Shown piece by piece: positions 17,255-26,074 of a DNA stretch of 64,000 nt. Source of the stretch: an uncultured Amylibacter sp. (lineage in GTDB: Bacteria; Pseudomonadota; Alphaproteobacteria; Rhodobacterales; Rhodobacteraceae); NCBI GenBank assembly GCA_947497475.1, contig CANMGS010000001.1, positions 1,133,747-1,197,746 of the forward strand. Reading direction: 5' to 3'. The first letter of the stretch is position 1. Each line of letters starts with the position of its first letter. The position numbers and the translations under genes were made by a program. The notes under the pieces are model-generated. The model did no database searches. It saw nothing but the letters and a program-made list of their open reading frames with translations, and had not been told where the DNA came from.

Positions 17255-19291
17255 TTGTCGAACGATCCTTTATTACAGCCCTATAAGCTTAAACATCTGA
17301 CGATTAAAAACAGGATCATGACGACGGCGCATGAACCTGCGTATCCAGAAGATGGTTTGCCCAAAGAACGCTACCGCGCGTATCACGAAGAACGTGCAAA
17401 GGCGGGTGTTGGGATGACGATGACCGCAGGATCGGCAATTGTATCGCGTGACAGTCCACCGTCATTTAACAACATTCTTGCCTATAAAGATGAGGTTGTG
17501 CCTTGGGTGCGGCGGTTAACGGATGCGTGTCATGAACATGGTGCTGCTGTGATGATCCAACTGACGCATTTGGGCTGGCGTACGGGATGGAATAAGGGGG
17601 ATTGGCTGCCGTCTGTTTCATCCACGCAGAATAATGAGCCTGCGCATCGCGCGTTCCCGAAAAAGTTGGAAGATTGGGATATTCAGCGGATCATTCGCGA
17701 TTATGCGGATGCTGCCGAACGGATGCACGCTGGTGGTATGGATGGGATCGAATTGGAAGCCTATGGCCATTTGATGGATGGGTTTTGGTCATCCTATACT
17801 AATACTTTGGAGGGGGACTATAACGGCAGTCTGGAAAACCGTTTGCGGTTTTGTTTGGAAGTTTTGGCGGCGATCCGTGAACGCGTAGGTTCAGAGTTTA
17901 TCATTGGCATCCGATATACGGCGGATGAGGCAGATAAAGACGGGATCACGGCAGAGGATGGTTTGGAGATCGCCAAAATGCTGCGCGATAGTGGCATGGT
18001 GGATTTTCTGAATGTGATCCGCGGGCGCATTCATACGGATGCGGCTTTGACAGGGGTTATTCCTATACAGGGCATGACCTCTGCCCCACATCTGGACTTT
18101 GCGGGGGAAGTGCGACGTTTAACTGGAATGCCAACGTTTCATGCGGCAAAGATTGCGGATGTGGCAACAGCTCGGCATGCGGTGGCAAATGGGCTGTTGG
18201 ATATGGTTGGTATGACCCGTGCGCATATGGCCGATCCTCATATTGTGAAGAAAATCGTTGAAGGTCGAGAGGATGATATTCGACCTTGTGTTGGGGCGAC
18301 CTATTGTTTGGATCGGATATATCAAGGTGGTGAGGCACTTTGTATTCATAACGCGGCAACGGGTCGTGAATTAACCATGCCGCATGAAGTGTTGCCGACA
18401 ACAGTTTCCAAAAAGGTTGTGATTGTTGGCGCTGGACCTGCAGGCTTGGAAGCGGCACGTGTTGCAGCGGAACGTGGGCATAGTGTTGTGGTGTTTGAAG
18501 CGGCTGCGGATGCTGGTGGCCAGATACGACTGGCGGCTTTGTCAGACAGACGTCGCGATATGATCGGGATCGTGGATTGGCGCATGACGCAATGTGCGGC
18601 GCGTGATGTGGAGTTTCGGTTCAATACATGGGCCGAAGCGGCGGATGTGTTGGCAGAGCAACCAGATGTTGTGATTATGGCGACAGGTGGTTTGCCTGAT
18701 ACAGATGTATTGGAGGCTGGCAATGATTTGGTGGTGTCCAGCTGGGATATTATTGCAGGTGATGTGAAACCAGCGGAAACTGTTTTGGTTTATGATGATG
18801 CGGGTGATCATGCTGCATTGCAGGCGGCAGAAGTTGCCGCCGCTGCGGGTGGTGCTGTTGAAGTGATGACGCCCGATCGCAGCTTTTCGCCAGAGGTGAT
18901 GGGGATGAACCTTGTGCCCTATGTGCGGAATTTACAGCAAAAAGATGCAACACTTACAGTTACCCGTCGGTTGATGGGGGTCACGCGTGAAGGTAATCAA
19001 TTAAAGGCTGAGATTGGGACGGATTACAGCGATCATCGCAGTTACAAGATGTATGATCAGGTGGTCGTGAACCATGGGACGCTGCCAATGGATGATTTGT
19101 ATTTTGAGTTGAAGTCACAGTCATCGAATTTGGGTGAAGTTGATTATGACGCTTTGATTGCAGGGCAAGCGCAGACGATTAAATCTAATGCTGACGGCGC
19201 ATTTCAACTGTTCCGCATTGGGGATGCGGTTTCTGCACGTAATACCCATGCTGCGATTTATGATGCGTTGCGGTTGATGAAGGATATTTAA
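17255..19291 (+). CDS. Flavin-dependent demethylase-type oxidoreductase (TMADH/StcD family)
   Basis: This 678-residue protein has an N-terminal Old-Yellow-Enzyme TIM barrel (residues about 6-335, FMN site) and a C-terminal FAD/NAD(P)-binding part starting with KVVIVGAGPAGLEAA near 385. This is the architecture of trimethylamine dehydrogenase, 2,4-dienoyl-CoA reductase and the N-methylproline or dimethylglycine demethylases (StcD/HpbD, DgcA). The iron-sulfur region reads CVGATYC near 345-351 and a third Cys at 363; the usual second Cys is Ala, as I recall for the demethylase subgroup. It is translated from TTG 17255 after GGAGAG. The likely substrate is a methylated amine such as N-methylproline, but this is inference. 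It has no transporter or partner gene beside it. Confidence 0.78.
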   Translation: MSNDPLLQPYKLKHLTIKNRIMTTAHEPAYPEDGLPKERYRAYHEERAKAGVGMTMTAGSAIVSRDSPPSFNNILAYKDEVVPWVRRLTDACHEHGAAVMIQLTHLGWRTGWNKGDWLPSVSSTQNNEPAHRAFPKKLEDWDIQRIIRDYADAAERMHAGGMDGIELEAYGHLMDGFWSSYTNTLEGDYNGSLENRLRFCLEVLAAIRERVGSEFIIGIRYTADEADKDGITAEDGLEIAKMLRDSGMVDFLNVIRGRIHTDAALTGVIPIQGMTSAPHLDFAGEVRRLTGMPTFHAAKIADVATARHAVANGLLDMVGMTRAHMADPHIVKKIVEGREDDIRPCVGATYCLDRIYQGGEALCIHNAATGRELTMPHEVLPTTVSKKVVIVGAGPAGLEAARVAAERGHSVVVFEAAADAGGQIRLAALSDRRRDMIGIVDWRMTQCAARDVEFRFNTWAEAADVLAEQPDVVIMATGGLPDTDVLEAGNDLVVSSWDIIAGDVKPAETVLVYDDAGDHAALQAAEVAAAAGGAVEVMTPDRSFSPEVMGMNLVPYVRNLQQKDATLTVTRRLMGVTREGNQLKAEIGTDYSDHRSYKMYDQVVVNHGTLPMDDLYFELKSQSSNLGEVDYDALIAGQAQTIKSNADGAFQLFRIGDAVSARNTHAAIYDALRLMKDI

Positions 19292-19322
19292 TCCTTGGCC
19301 CTCGGGGAGAACGGCCAAGGAT
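19291..19322. terminator. Inverted repeat between convergent genes
   Basis: A perfect 10-bp inverted repeat, ATCCTTGGCC at 19291-19300 and GGCCAAGGAT at 19313-19322, with a 12-base loop lies between the stops of the flavoenzyme and azoR. It lacks a T-run on either strand, so it is at best a weak bidirectional terminator or mRNA-end stabiliser. Confidence 0.5.
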
Positions 19323-19329
19323 ATATGCC

Positions 19330-19953
19330 TTATTCCGCTGCGATAGCCGCTGCATTTTCAAGGGCATTTGCGAGTTCGCCTTCTGGGTCTGCTGTCACCA
19401 ATGAAGGTTGGAAGCGGACAGTGTGGATGTCTGATATGCCAACAACATTGAGCCACCAATCAAGGTATTCAGAGTGGTAATCGCTCCCGTATTTTGGTGC
19501 GGCACCAGGGGCATAAACACCAGAGGTGTAAAATACGCTGGCTTTTTTGTTTTCCAGTAAACCAAAATAACCCTGTTCTGGGTCGAAGCCGAATAGCAGG
19601 CCAGGTTGTGTGATGATGTCGATATATTGCTTTAGTTTATACGGCACGCCACCATTCCACATTGGTACTGAAAACACATAATGATCGGCTTGTGTGAAGC
19701 GGTTTGTGACTTCTACGACTTGGTCCCATGCTGATTGACGTGTGTTGTCCATTTCGCCCACACCAAAGAACGTCATTTTTGCGGCGGCTTTATCACCGTC
19801 AAAGTCGATTAGATCTTCTTGCCATAGATCAAGCGTGTCTACTTCTAGGGTTGGGTCCGCTTGTTTTAATGCGCCTATATGAGCTTGTGCCAGCTGTGTT
19901 GATTTAGACTCTTCACCGCGCGGGGAGGCGATTATGTAGAGTAGTTTCGTCAT
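19330..19953 (-). CDS. azoR: FMN-dependent NADH-azoreductase
   Basis: This is a 207-residue flavodoxin-fold quinone/azo reductase. It has the N-terminal phosphate-binding loop IIASPRGEESKSTQLA, the FMN contact PMWNGGVPYKLKQYID near residue 97 and the second flavin loop YTSGVYAPGAAP near 146. AzoR reduces quinones, azo and nitro compounds with NADH and protects against thiol and quinone stress. GGAGA sits just upstream of ATG 19953. It is divergent from a CGNR-type regulator with two near-identical 40-bp repeats in the gap, so it is probably that regulator's target. Confidence 0.92.
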   Translation of the reverse strand: MTKLLYIIASPRGEESKSTQLAQAHIGALKQADPTLEVDTLDLWQEDLIDFDGDKAAAKMTFFGVGEMDNTRQSAWDQVVEVTNRFTQADHYVFSVPMWNGGVPYKLKQYIDIITQPGLLFGFDPEQGYFGLLENKKASVFYTSGVYAPGAAPKYGSDYHSEYLDWWLNVVGISDIHTVRFQPSLVTADPEGELANALENAAAIAAE

Positions 19954-19965
19954 CAGAGAATCTCC

Positions 19966-20044
19966 ATATGTAACTTTTAAAATATATTTTTGATGGTTAC
20001 TATATATATGTAACTTGTCAAATACGTTTTTGGTGGTTAACTAT
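19966..20044. repeat. Tandem 40-bp operator repeat between azoR and CGNR gene
   Basis: Two direct repeats, 19966-20003 and 20006-20044, share ATATGTAACTT, AAATA, TTTTTG and TGGTTA blocks in the same order and spacing, with a 40-bp period (about four helical turns). Each also contains GTAAC and GTTA(A)C as an inverted pair. Copy 1 abuts the azoR ribosome-binding site. This looks like a doubled regulator site covering both divergent promoters. Confidence 0.7.
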
Positions 20045-20076
20045 TTTGTGATCTTTTGGATCATAGGAGATTTGCT

Positions 20077-20673
20077 TTGACTGATAATGCGCGCCCTGAA
20101 CCATTTTTGATAGCTGACAATGCGGCTTTGGATTTCATAAACTCTGAATGTTTTTTCGGAGAAGGCATCATTGAATGGATTGATGATGGGTATGACTTGT
20201 TGGATTGGATGGTTCAGGCGGGTTTAATCACCACGACGATTCAGACGTTTTATCGTGAACAGTTTTCTAAAAAATCTCTTGATGATGTCGCAAAGCAAGC
20301 GCGGAAGTTGCGGGATTGGTTGCGCGGCTTTGTCAGTGGTGAGAAGCCTGATTTGAAAATGCTAACCGATATTTTGGCAAAAGATACGCTTCATTGGACG
20401 GTCAAGGAGAATGAAACGAAGCCGTCTTTGGAGTGGATTCAGAAGCGTGAGTATAAGAAGGTAACGGATCTGTTGTTACCGATTGCCGAAGCAATCGGAG
20501 ACTTTATTTGTAATGTTGAAGGAGTGCATACGAAGAATTGTGAAGGACCCCAATGCACACTTTGGTTTAATGATATCACGAAGAACCACAAACGCCGTTG
20601 GTGCAGTATGAGTGTTTGCGGTAACCGTGCAAAAGTTGCCGCGCATCGTGAGCGCAAACGCAAACTTGGTTAG
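20077..20673 (+). CDS. ABATE/CGNR zinc-finger regulator
   Basis: This 198-residue protein has an N-terminal ABATE-type helical domain (LIADNAALDFINSE) and a C-terminal CGNR zinc finger: Cys in NCEGPQC near residues 158-163 and WCSMSVCGNRAKVAAHRER near 180-198, giving a four-Cys site followed by a basic stretch. CGNR proteins are stress-linked DNA-binding regulators. The start is TTG 20077, with AGGAGA six bases upstream; a longer frame from 20056 lacks a ribosome-binding site. It is divergent from azoR and is the likely binder of the duplicated 40-bp site. It ends in a 4-base convergent overlap (TTAG) with the LysE-family gene. Confidence 0.85.
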   Translation: MTDNARPEPFLIADNAALDFINSECFFGEGIIEWIDDGYDLLDWMVQAGLITTTIQTFYREQFSKKSLDDVAKQARKLRDWLRGFVSGEKPDLKMLTDILAKDTLHWTVKENETKPSLEWIQKREYKKVTDLLLPIAEAIGDFICNVEGVHTKNCEGPQCTLWFNDITKNHKRRWCSMSVCGNRAKVAAHRERKRKLG

Positions 20674-21272
20674 TTTTGTGTTAACAAACGCGCACCAAGC
20701 GCGCCCAATATCACAGATGAAATACGGTCGATGTATTTCTTTAAACGCATGTAAAAAGTACTGACTGTTTTTGTGCTCATGCCAATGGCCATAGCTGTGT
20801 AAAATATCCATTCTACGATAAGATGGTTCAGTACAACGGTTGTATTTTCTGCAAAAGTCATACCTTTGGGAAAGATCACAACCAATACAGCGGCCGCAAA
20901 GAGTACAGATTTTGGGTTTAACAGGTTGATTAAAATGCCTTGAAAGAATGCGTGTTTGGATGCTTTGGTTTCGGTTTCCAATACATCATTTGCGCTACGC
21001 CACATTTTGAAGGCGATGTATAAAAGATATATGGCACCTATGATTTTCACAGTCGTATAGGCCCATGGAAATATTTTAAAGACGGTGTCCAAGCCCAATA
21101 ACGCCATTAATGTCCATAAAGCGGCGACAGTTCCCAACCCACATCCAAGAGCGATGCCCGCTGTGCGGCCTGCGTTTAATGTTGTACGGATCATGACCAA
21201 AAAGGCGGGCCCTGGACTGGCCAGTGCTGCTAGAAGGGCAATGTTGAATATGATGAGATGTTCAAGAGTCAT
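20670..21272 (-). CDS. LysE/RhtB-family exporter
   Basis: This is a 200-residue inner-membrane protein with six predicted helices. The LysE family signature region SPGPAFLVMIRTTLNAGRTAG lies near residues 19-39, and LLNPKSVLFAAAVLVVI near 117 is the typical mid-protein motif. Members export amino acids such as lysine, arginine, threonine or homoserine; the substrate here is unknown. Its start overlaps the MmcQ/YjbR gene by four bases (21269-21272), so the two are co-translated. Confidence 0.88.
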   Translation of the reverse strand: MTLEHLIIFNIALLAALASPGPAFLVMIRTTLNAGRTAGIALGCGLGTVAALWTLMALLGLDTVFKIFPWAYTTVKIIGAIYLLYIAFKMWRSANDVLETETKASKHAFFQGILINLLNPKSVLFAAAVLVVIFPKGMTFAENTTVVLNHLIVEWIFYTAMAIGMSTKTVSTFYMRLKKYIDRISSVILGALGARLLTQN

Positions 21273-21628
21273 TCTATAAAACCCAGTTCACGCTGTTTCT
21301 TTTTTGTAAGGCCTTCAATGACCAGTTCGTATGAATAAGTCAGATGTTTTTTCAACTCTTCATCCGATAATCCCGGCTCTTCGTAGTGTTGTATCCACTT
21401 CATGCCGCGTGATGCCAAATAGGGCGCTGGGCGTAATCCTGGCATATCGGGCAGAATCTCAAATGCCATTTCTGTCACTTTGAATGTGAAAGCATCAGCC
21501 CCTTTGTTCCAGCCGCAAACGGCAAAGACTTTACCGCCAACTTTCCACACATCTGAATTGCCCCACTGCATGACATGTGTCGTTTGCGGGAGGCTTTTGC
21601 AAAAAGTGTTGAATTCATCACGGGTCAT
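21269..21628 (-). CDS. MmcQ/YjbR family protein
   Basis: This 119-residue protein contains the family features WGNSDVWKVGGKVFAVCGW near residue 21 and a C-terminal block with SYELVIEGLTKK, matching YjbR (PF04237). The fold resembles a CyaY/double-wing DNA-binding domain. Its molecular role is not established, so a DNA-binding annotation should be read cautiously. It is first in a two-gene unit with the LysE exporter. Confidence 0.88.
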   Translation of the reverse strand: MTRDEFNTFCKSLPQTTHVMQWGNSDVWKVGGKVFAVCGWNKGADAFTFKVTEMAFEILPDMPGLRPAPYLASRGMKWIQHYEEPGLSDEELKKHLTYSYELVIEGLTKKKQRELGFIE

Positions 21629-21735
21629 AACAGCAGCTTAGAAGTGAATTAGATTGTTGCAAAGATGAATTTATAGGTCTTGTAGGATTTTGGTTCTGTT
21701 GATTAGGTGCTTTTAACAAATTAAGGATAAGATTT

Positions 21736-22824
21736 ATGTCAGCACTTTTCACACCGTTCACTATAAAAGACATCACGTTTCGTAATCGTATCGGGGTGTC
21801 TCCGATGTGCCAGTATTCCTCTGTCGATGGTTTGGCGAACGATTGGCACATGGTGCATCTGGGTTCGCGTGCCGTGGGTGGCGCTGGGTTGATTATTGCA
21901 GAGGCTACTGCTGTGCGGGCAGATGGGCGGATTACGCCAAGCTGTGCTGGGTTGTGGAATGATGCGCAAGTCGAGGCATTGATCCCAATCAACCGCTTTA
22001 TTGCTGACCACGGTGCGGTTCCTGCTGTTCAAATTGGTCATGCAGGCCGCAAAGGGTCGTCTGCGCGCCCATGGGATGGGGGTGCGCACCTTAAGGATGA
22101 AGAGGGTGGGTGGCCAATTATTGGACCAGCAGGTGAGGCCTTTGATGATGACGGCGTGCGTTTGTGGAAAACGCCAAGCCAAATGTCCAAGGATGATATT
22201 GCGGATATGCAGAAGGCTTTTGTGGAGAGTGCTAAACGTGCCTTGGCTGCTGGGTATCAAGTTTTGGAAATCCATGGTGCACATGGATATTTGTTGCACA
22301 GCTTTTTCACACCTTTGGTGAATACACGCGATGATGAATACGGCGGTGACACACGTGGGCGCGCCCGCATGATGTTGGAAACGGTTGACGCGGTGCGTGC
22401 TGTGTGGCCTGAAAACCTGCCTTTGGGTGTGCGGTTATCTGCGGCCGATTGGATCGATGGTGGTTTAACAGTTGAAGATAATATTCAGATGTCGAAATGG
22501 CTGAAAGAACGCGGCGTTGATTTTGTGGATTGTTCTGGCGGCGGGGCAACCCCTGCGGCGCGCGCATCTGTTGGGACGCGGACGGCTGATCAGGTTGGGT
22601 TGGCCGCGCAAATTCGGGCAGAAGCGGGTATCGCAACGATGGCTGTTGGAGCGATTACAGATGCAAACCAAGCTGAACAGGTAATTGCAAATGGTCAGGC
22701 GGATATGGTGCTGCTTGCGCGTCAGATGTTACGCGATCCGTATTGGCCAATGCATGCAGCACAGGAACTTGGTGTGGATGCAAAGGCGCAGATACCTGTA
22801 CAAAACGGGTTTTTTGTTGGTTAG
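21736..22824 (+). CDS. NADH:flavin oxidoreductase, Old Yellow Enzyme (YqjM-like)
   Basis: This is a 362-residue FMN TIM barrel that reduces activated C=C bonds of enones with NAD(P)H. Visible motifs are SPMCQYSS near residue 23 (the YqjM-type redox-tuning Cys), HLGSRAVGG near 43, QIGHAGRKGS near 98, HGAHGYLLHSFFTPLVN near 180 (substrate-binding HxxH) and DEYGGD near 203. The features place it in the YqjM (thermophilic-like) class rather than classical OYE. It ends in a four-base convergent overlap with a MarR regulator and probably acts in detoxification of electrophiles. Confidence 0.92.
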   Translation: MSALFTPFTIKDITFRNRIGVSPMCQYSSVDGLANDWHMVHLGSRAVGGAGLIIAEATAVRADGRITPSCAGLWNDAQVEALIPINRFIADHGAVPAVQIGHAGRKGSSARPWDGGAHLKDEEGGWPIIGPAGEAFDDDGVRLWKTPSQMSKDDIADMQKAFVESAKRALAAGYQVLEIHGAHGYLLHSFFTPLVNTRDDEYGGDTRGRARMMLETVDAVRAVWPENLPLGVRLSAADWIDGGLTVEDNIQMSKWLKERGVDFVDCSGGGATPAARASVGTRTADQVGLAAQIRAEAGIATMAVGAITDANQAEQVIANGQADMVLLARQMLRDPYWPMHAAQELGVDAKAQIPVQNGFFVG

Positions 22825-23270
22825 GGTGCGCTGCTTGCTTTGGCTTTGAATGCTTTGACTTGTGCCAATAAAGCCTCTGCTTCATCCGCGTTGGCATTTA
22901 AAGCGCAGCCAAGTTCGTGGGGAACTTGCAATGCTTTTTCGCGGTATCCTTTGCCTTTGTCCGTTAGGAAAATGTGAACGCGACGTTCATCTTGTTTTGA
23001 ACGTTTGCGTTTGATCAGATCGAGCTTTTCCAATCGTTGAACCAGCGGTGTTGTGGTTGCGGGCTCTAATTCCAAGTATTGTGCAAGGGTTTTGATGGTG
23101 ATGCCGTCTTGTTCCCATAAAACAAGTAAGGACAGATATTGTGGATAGGTGATATCCATATCGGCCAGAATGGCTGCGTATTTTTTGGTGATCAAACGGG
23201 ATGTAGAATAGAGTGCGAAACAAAGTTGGTCTTCGAGACGCAGTGGGTTTTGGGAATCGCATTCTGACAT
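22821..23270 (-). CDS. MarR-family regulator, OhrR-like
   Basis: This 149-residue winged-helix repressor has its N-terminal helix reading LEDQLCFALYSTSRL, with a Cys at about residue 17 in the position of the peroxide-sensing Cys of OhrR, and TYPQYLSLLVLWE near 41 is also OhrR-like. The wing is DERRVHIFLTDKG near 100. OhrR proteins repress the organic hydroperoxide reductase gene ohr, but no ohr gene lies in the window; the convergent OYE gene is the only neighbour, and a target is not evident. The last four bases are shared with that gene. Confidence 0.85.
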   Translation of the reverse strand: MSECDSQNPLRLEDQLCFALYSTSRLITKKYAAILADMDITYPQYLSLLVLWEQDGITIKTLAQYLELEPATTTPLVQRLEKLDLIKRKRSKQDERRVHIFLTDKGKGYREKALQVPHELGCALNANADEAEALLAQVKAFKAKASSAP

Positions 23271-23358
23271 CGGTTTGACCTGTTCGTGGTATACTTAGTA
23301 ACTGTAATAATTAGCGCACTAGGTAATGAATGGCAAACTTAGGTCTTAGGGGATGTTA

Positions 23359-23380
23359 GGGGCAGCCCGAAAGCCGCCCC
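23359..23380 (-). terminator. Weak hairpin downstream of the alanine symporter gene
   Basis: GGGGCaGC and GCcGCCCC form a GC-rich stem (one mismatch, six-base loop) 12 bases beyond the symporter stop on the minus strand. No T-run follows, so termination strength is doubtful. Confidence 0.4.
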
Positions 23381-23391
23381 CATCAGGGAGT

Positions 23392-24927
23392 TTAGTGTTC
23401 GAACTTTTTAATCTCGCCAGAAGCAAGACGTTCTTTGTAAGAATCGAACTCTGCTTTTACGACAGACATCAAGAAGTACAGACCTGTGATATTCACAACG
23501 GCCATTGCAAAGATTGCGGCATCAGAGAAGTCGATGACTGGGCCAAGGCTGGCTGCGGCACCGATTACGATGAAGACACAAAAGATGATTTTGAATGTCA
23601 GTTCAGAGTTTTTGCTTTCACCAAACAGGTATGTCCATGCTTTTAAACCGTAGTATGACCATGAGATCATTGTTGAGAAGGCGAACAAGATCACAGCAAT
23701 CGCTAGGATGTATGGGAACCAGCTGAAGGCTGATGCAAATGCTGCTGAAGTTAGAGCCACACCAGATGTGCCGCCAACAGTCGCGATTTTACCTGCTTCG
23801 ATTGCGTAGTTACCAGTTGCTGGATCAACGATCAGCTGACCAGAGATTGTGATCACCAAAGCTGTCATTGTACAGATAACGACTGTATCGATGAATGGCT
23901 CTAGTAGTGATACGAACCCTTCTGTGATTGGCTCTTTGGTTTTCACCGCAGAGTGAGCGATTGCAGCTGAACCAACACCAGCTTCGTTTGAGAATGCTGC
24001 ACGTTTGAAACCTTGGATCAAGGCGCCAACCATACCGCCAGCAACACCTAGGCCAGTGAAGGCACCAGCAAAGATTTGGCCGAAAGCCCAACCGATTTGG
24101 TCGAAGTTTACCAGTAGAATGACCAATGCTGCTGCAACATACATGATGCCCATGAATGGAACGACTTTTTCTGTTACGCGTGCGATTGATTTCACACCGC
24201 CAACAATCACGATGAATACAACGGCAGCGAATACGATGCCTGTGATCCAACCTGGGAAGTCACCTACGATACCAGAGATTTGGGCGTGTGCTTGGTTCGC
24301 TTGGAACATGTTACCACCACCAAGTGCACCTAAAATACAGAAGATCGCAAATAAGACAGCCAGGAATTTACCGCCTGGTAAGCCTTTTTCTGCGAAACCT
24401 TTAGAGATGTAATACATCGGACCACCAGAAACGGTGCCATCTTCGTATTCATTTCTGTATTTCACACCCAGTGTACATTCGGTGAATTTTGACGCCATGC
24501 CCAAAAGACCCGCAAGGATCATCCAGAATGTGGCCCCTGGTCCACCGATGCCGACAGCCACAGCAACACCAGCGATGTTACCAAGGCCAACGGTGCCTGA
24601 AAGGGCTGTTGCTAACGCTTGGAAGTGACTTACCTCACCTGCATCGTTTGGATCAGAATAGTCACCCTTTACCAATGAGATTGAATGTTTGAAGAATCTC
24701 AACTGCACGAAACCAAAGTACAGTGTGAAAACTGTGGCTGCGATTACGAGCCACATCACGATCCATGGAAAGGCTGTTCCTGGAATTGGCGCAAAGATAA
24801 AACTTACGAAAGGGCCAGTGAATGCGGCGAATGCTTCGTTTACTTGTTCGTCTATGCCGGCAAATGCGGGCGTTGCGGATGCAGTGAAGGCGCTTATGCC
24901 TAATGCGTTTTTATATAGATTTCTCAT
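23392..24927 (-). CDS. Alanine/glycine:cation symporter (AGCS family)
   Basis: This 511-residue transporter has about 11 helices. The family motifs are present: [27 protein letters not shown] near residues 108-134 (split here by description only), [11 protein letters not shown] near 165, [17 protein letters not shown] near 310 and [15 protein letters not shown] near 425. AGCS proteins take up alanine, glycine or serine with sodium. The N-terminus resembles a cleavable signal (ending AFA at about residue 23), as in other marine AGCS members. It is followed upstream by a universal stress protein gene and a divergent Lrp regulator, which would fit amino-acid-responsive control. Confidence 0.92.
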   Translation of the reverse strand: MRNLYKNALGISAFTASATPAFAGIDEQVNEAFAAFTGPFVSFIFAPIPGTAFPWIVMWLVIAATVFTLYFGFVQLRFFKHSISLVKGDYSDPNDAGEVSHFQALATALSGTVGLGNIAGVAVAVGIGGPGATFWMILAGLLGMASKFTECTLGVKYRNEYEDGTVSGGPMYYISKGFAEKGLPGGKFLAVLFAIFCILGALGGGNMFQANQAHAQISGIVGDFPGWITGIVFAAVVFIVIVGGVKSIARVTEKVVPFMGIMYVAAALVILLVNFDQIGWAFGQIFAGAFTGLGVAGGMVGALIQGFKRAAFSNEAGVGSAAIAHSAVKTKEPITEGFVSLLEPFIDTVVICTMTALVITISGQLIVDPATGNYAIEAGKIATVGGTSGVALTSAAFASAFSWFPYILAIAVILFAFSTMISWSYYGLKAWTYLFGESKNSELTFKIIFCVFIVIGAAASLGPVIDFSDAAIFAMAVVNITGLYFLMSVVKAEFDSYKERLASGEIKKFEH

Positions 24928-24938
24928 AATTTTCCCCT

Positions 24939-25376
24939 TTATCCGACAACAGTGACAGGCACGCTGGCACTCATGACAAGATTTGCGGTTGAGCTGCCAA
25001 AAATGCGTTTGGCAAAACCACCCTCAGAAGAACGGCTGACTATGATTTGGTCGGCATTTGCTTCTACTGAGATTGCGTTCAAAGTATCCGCAACATCACC
25101 ATGGCGAACCATTCCTTTGGCTTTCACCCCATCATCTTTCAATGATTTGATAGCTGGATCGATAATGCGTTCCATTGCTGTAGCGATCTCTTCTTCGCGA
25201 CGTTTATGGCGTTGTGCATTTTCTTCTGCGGTTTGGAATGAATATGGGGACCATTCGATAACATATACGATCAATAATTCGCACTTACCGATCAGCCCAG
25301 CCATTCGTTTGGCATAGGCTAAGGCACGATCCCCAGACCCCTGCCCATCTAGGCCTACTACTAAAGTTGTGGTCAT
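24939..25376 (-). CDS. Universal stress protein (UspA family)
   Basis: This is a single Usp domain of 145 residues. The N-terminal [17 protein letters not shown] and the C-terminal [16 protein letters not shown] with VPVTVV form the ATP-binding G-x-x-G-x9-G-S/T type pattern. It lies 11 bases upstream of the alanine symporter on the same strand, so the two are probably co-transcribed; Usp proteins in such positions often modulate the adjacent transporter, but that is inference. Confidence 0.88.
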   Translation of the reverse strand: MTTTLVVGLDGQGSGDRALAYAKRMAGLIGKCELLIVYVIEWSPYSFQTAEENAQRHKRREEEIATAMERIIDPAIKSLKDDGVKAKGMVRHGDVADTLNAISVEANADQIIVSRSSEGGFAKRIFGSSTANLVMSASVPVTVVG

Positions 25377-25474
25377 TTCAGTCTCTCCTACTGTTTTCCC
25401 TGTTCAGCCAGTCCGACGGAAAGCAATCAATATTCTTGCTAATATTGTTTTGTACTGGCCACGATAATGTATTG

Positions 25475-25539
25475 GGTATTCTTGCTTCCGACTATAATTT
25501 TAGGTATTATGTCTAGTAATAGGTACTTTAATTGGTATT
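25475..25539. promoter_or_regulatory. Repeated GGTATT motifs upstream of the lrp-type gene
   Basis: Four copies of GGTAYT occur on the plus strand at 25475, 25503, 25522 and 25534 in the divergent 212-bp region between usp and the Lrp gene, in AT-rich DNA. Multiple degenerate half-sites are typical of Lrp/AsnC binding regions. The spacing is not regular, so this is a suggestion only. Confidence 0.35.
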
Positions 25540-25588
25540 ATTATGGGAATAATGGCTTTTAATAGGATTTAATTAGGAAAAAAGACTA

Positions 25589-26074
25589 ATGAGTAGGAAG
25601 TTAGACTTAATCGATAAGAAGATTCTTGATGAGCTTCAAGAGAACGGACGTTTGTCCATCGTTGACCTTGCAGAGCGTGTAAATTTAACCAAAACGCCAT
25701 GTTCTGAGCGTGTGAAGCGTTTGGAGAAAGATGGGATTATTGACAGTTACCGCGCTGTTCTGAATCCATCGATGGTTGGGATGAACCATGTTACCATGGT
25801 CCATATAAGTCTGAGCTCTATTAGTAATGAATTATTACTCGAGTTTAATGAAGCCGTGAAAAAGATTTCTGAAGTTCAAAGCTGTCTTATGATAGCTGGG
25901 CAATTTGATTACATGCTGATGGTGCGTTCGCGTGACATTGCACATTTTAGGGATTTGCTGGGGGAAAAGATCAGCAAACTCCCTGGCGTTAATCAAACCA
26001 ATTCTTTTGCAGTGATGGAAACTGTAAAAGAAAGAGGTGGTATTAATATGATGGATATGCGGTCTGGGGGGTAA
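25589..26074 (+). CDS. Lrp/AsnC-family transcriptional regulator
   Basis: The 161 residues comprise an N-terminal winged helix-turn-helix (LDLIDKKILDELQENGR, then TKTPCSERVKRLEKDGII near 35-52) and a C-terminal RAM/ligand-binding domain (MIAGQFDYMLMVRSRD near 105). The Lrp family responds to amino acids and forms octamers. The divergent alanine symporter-usp pair is its likeliest target besides itself. Its stop abuts the convergent trmL stop with no gap. Confidence 0.92.
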   Translation: MSRKLDLIDKKILDELQENGRLSIVDLAERVNLTKTPCSERVKRLEKDGIIDSYRAVLNPSMVGMNHVTMVHISLSSISNELLLEFNEAVKKISEVQSCLMIAGQFDYMLMVRSRDIAHFRDLLGEKISKLPGVNQTNSFAVMETVKERGGINMMDMRSGG

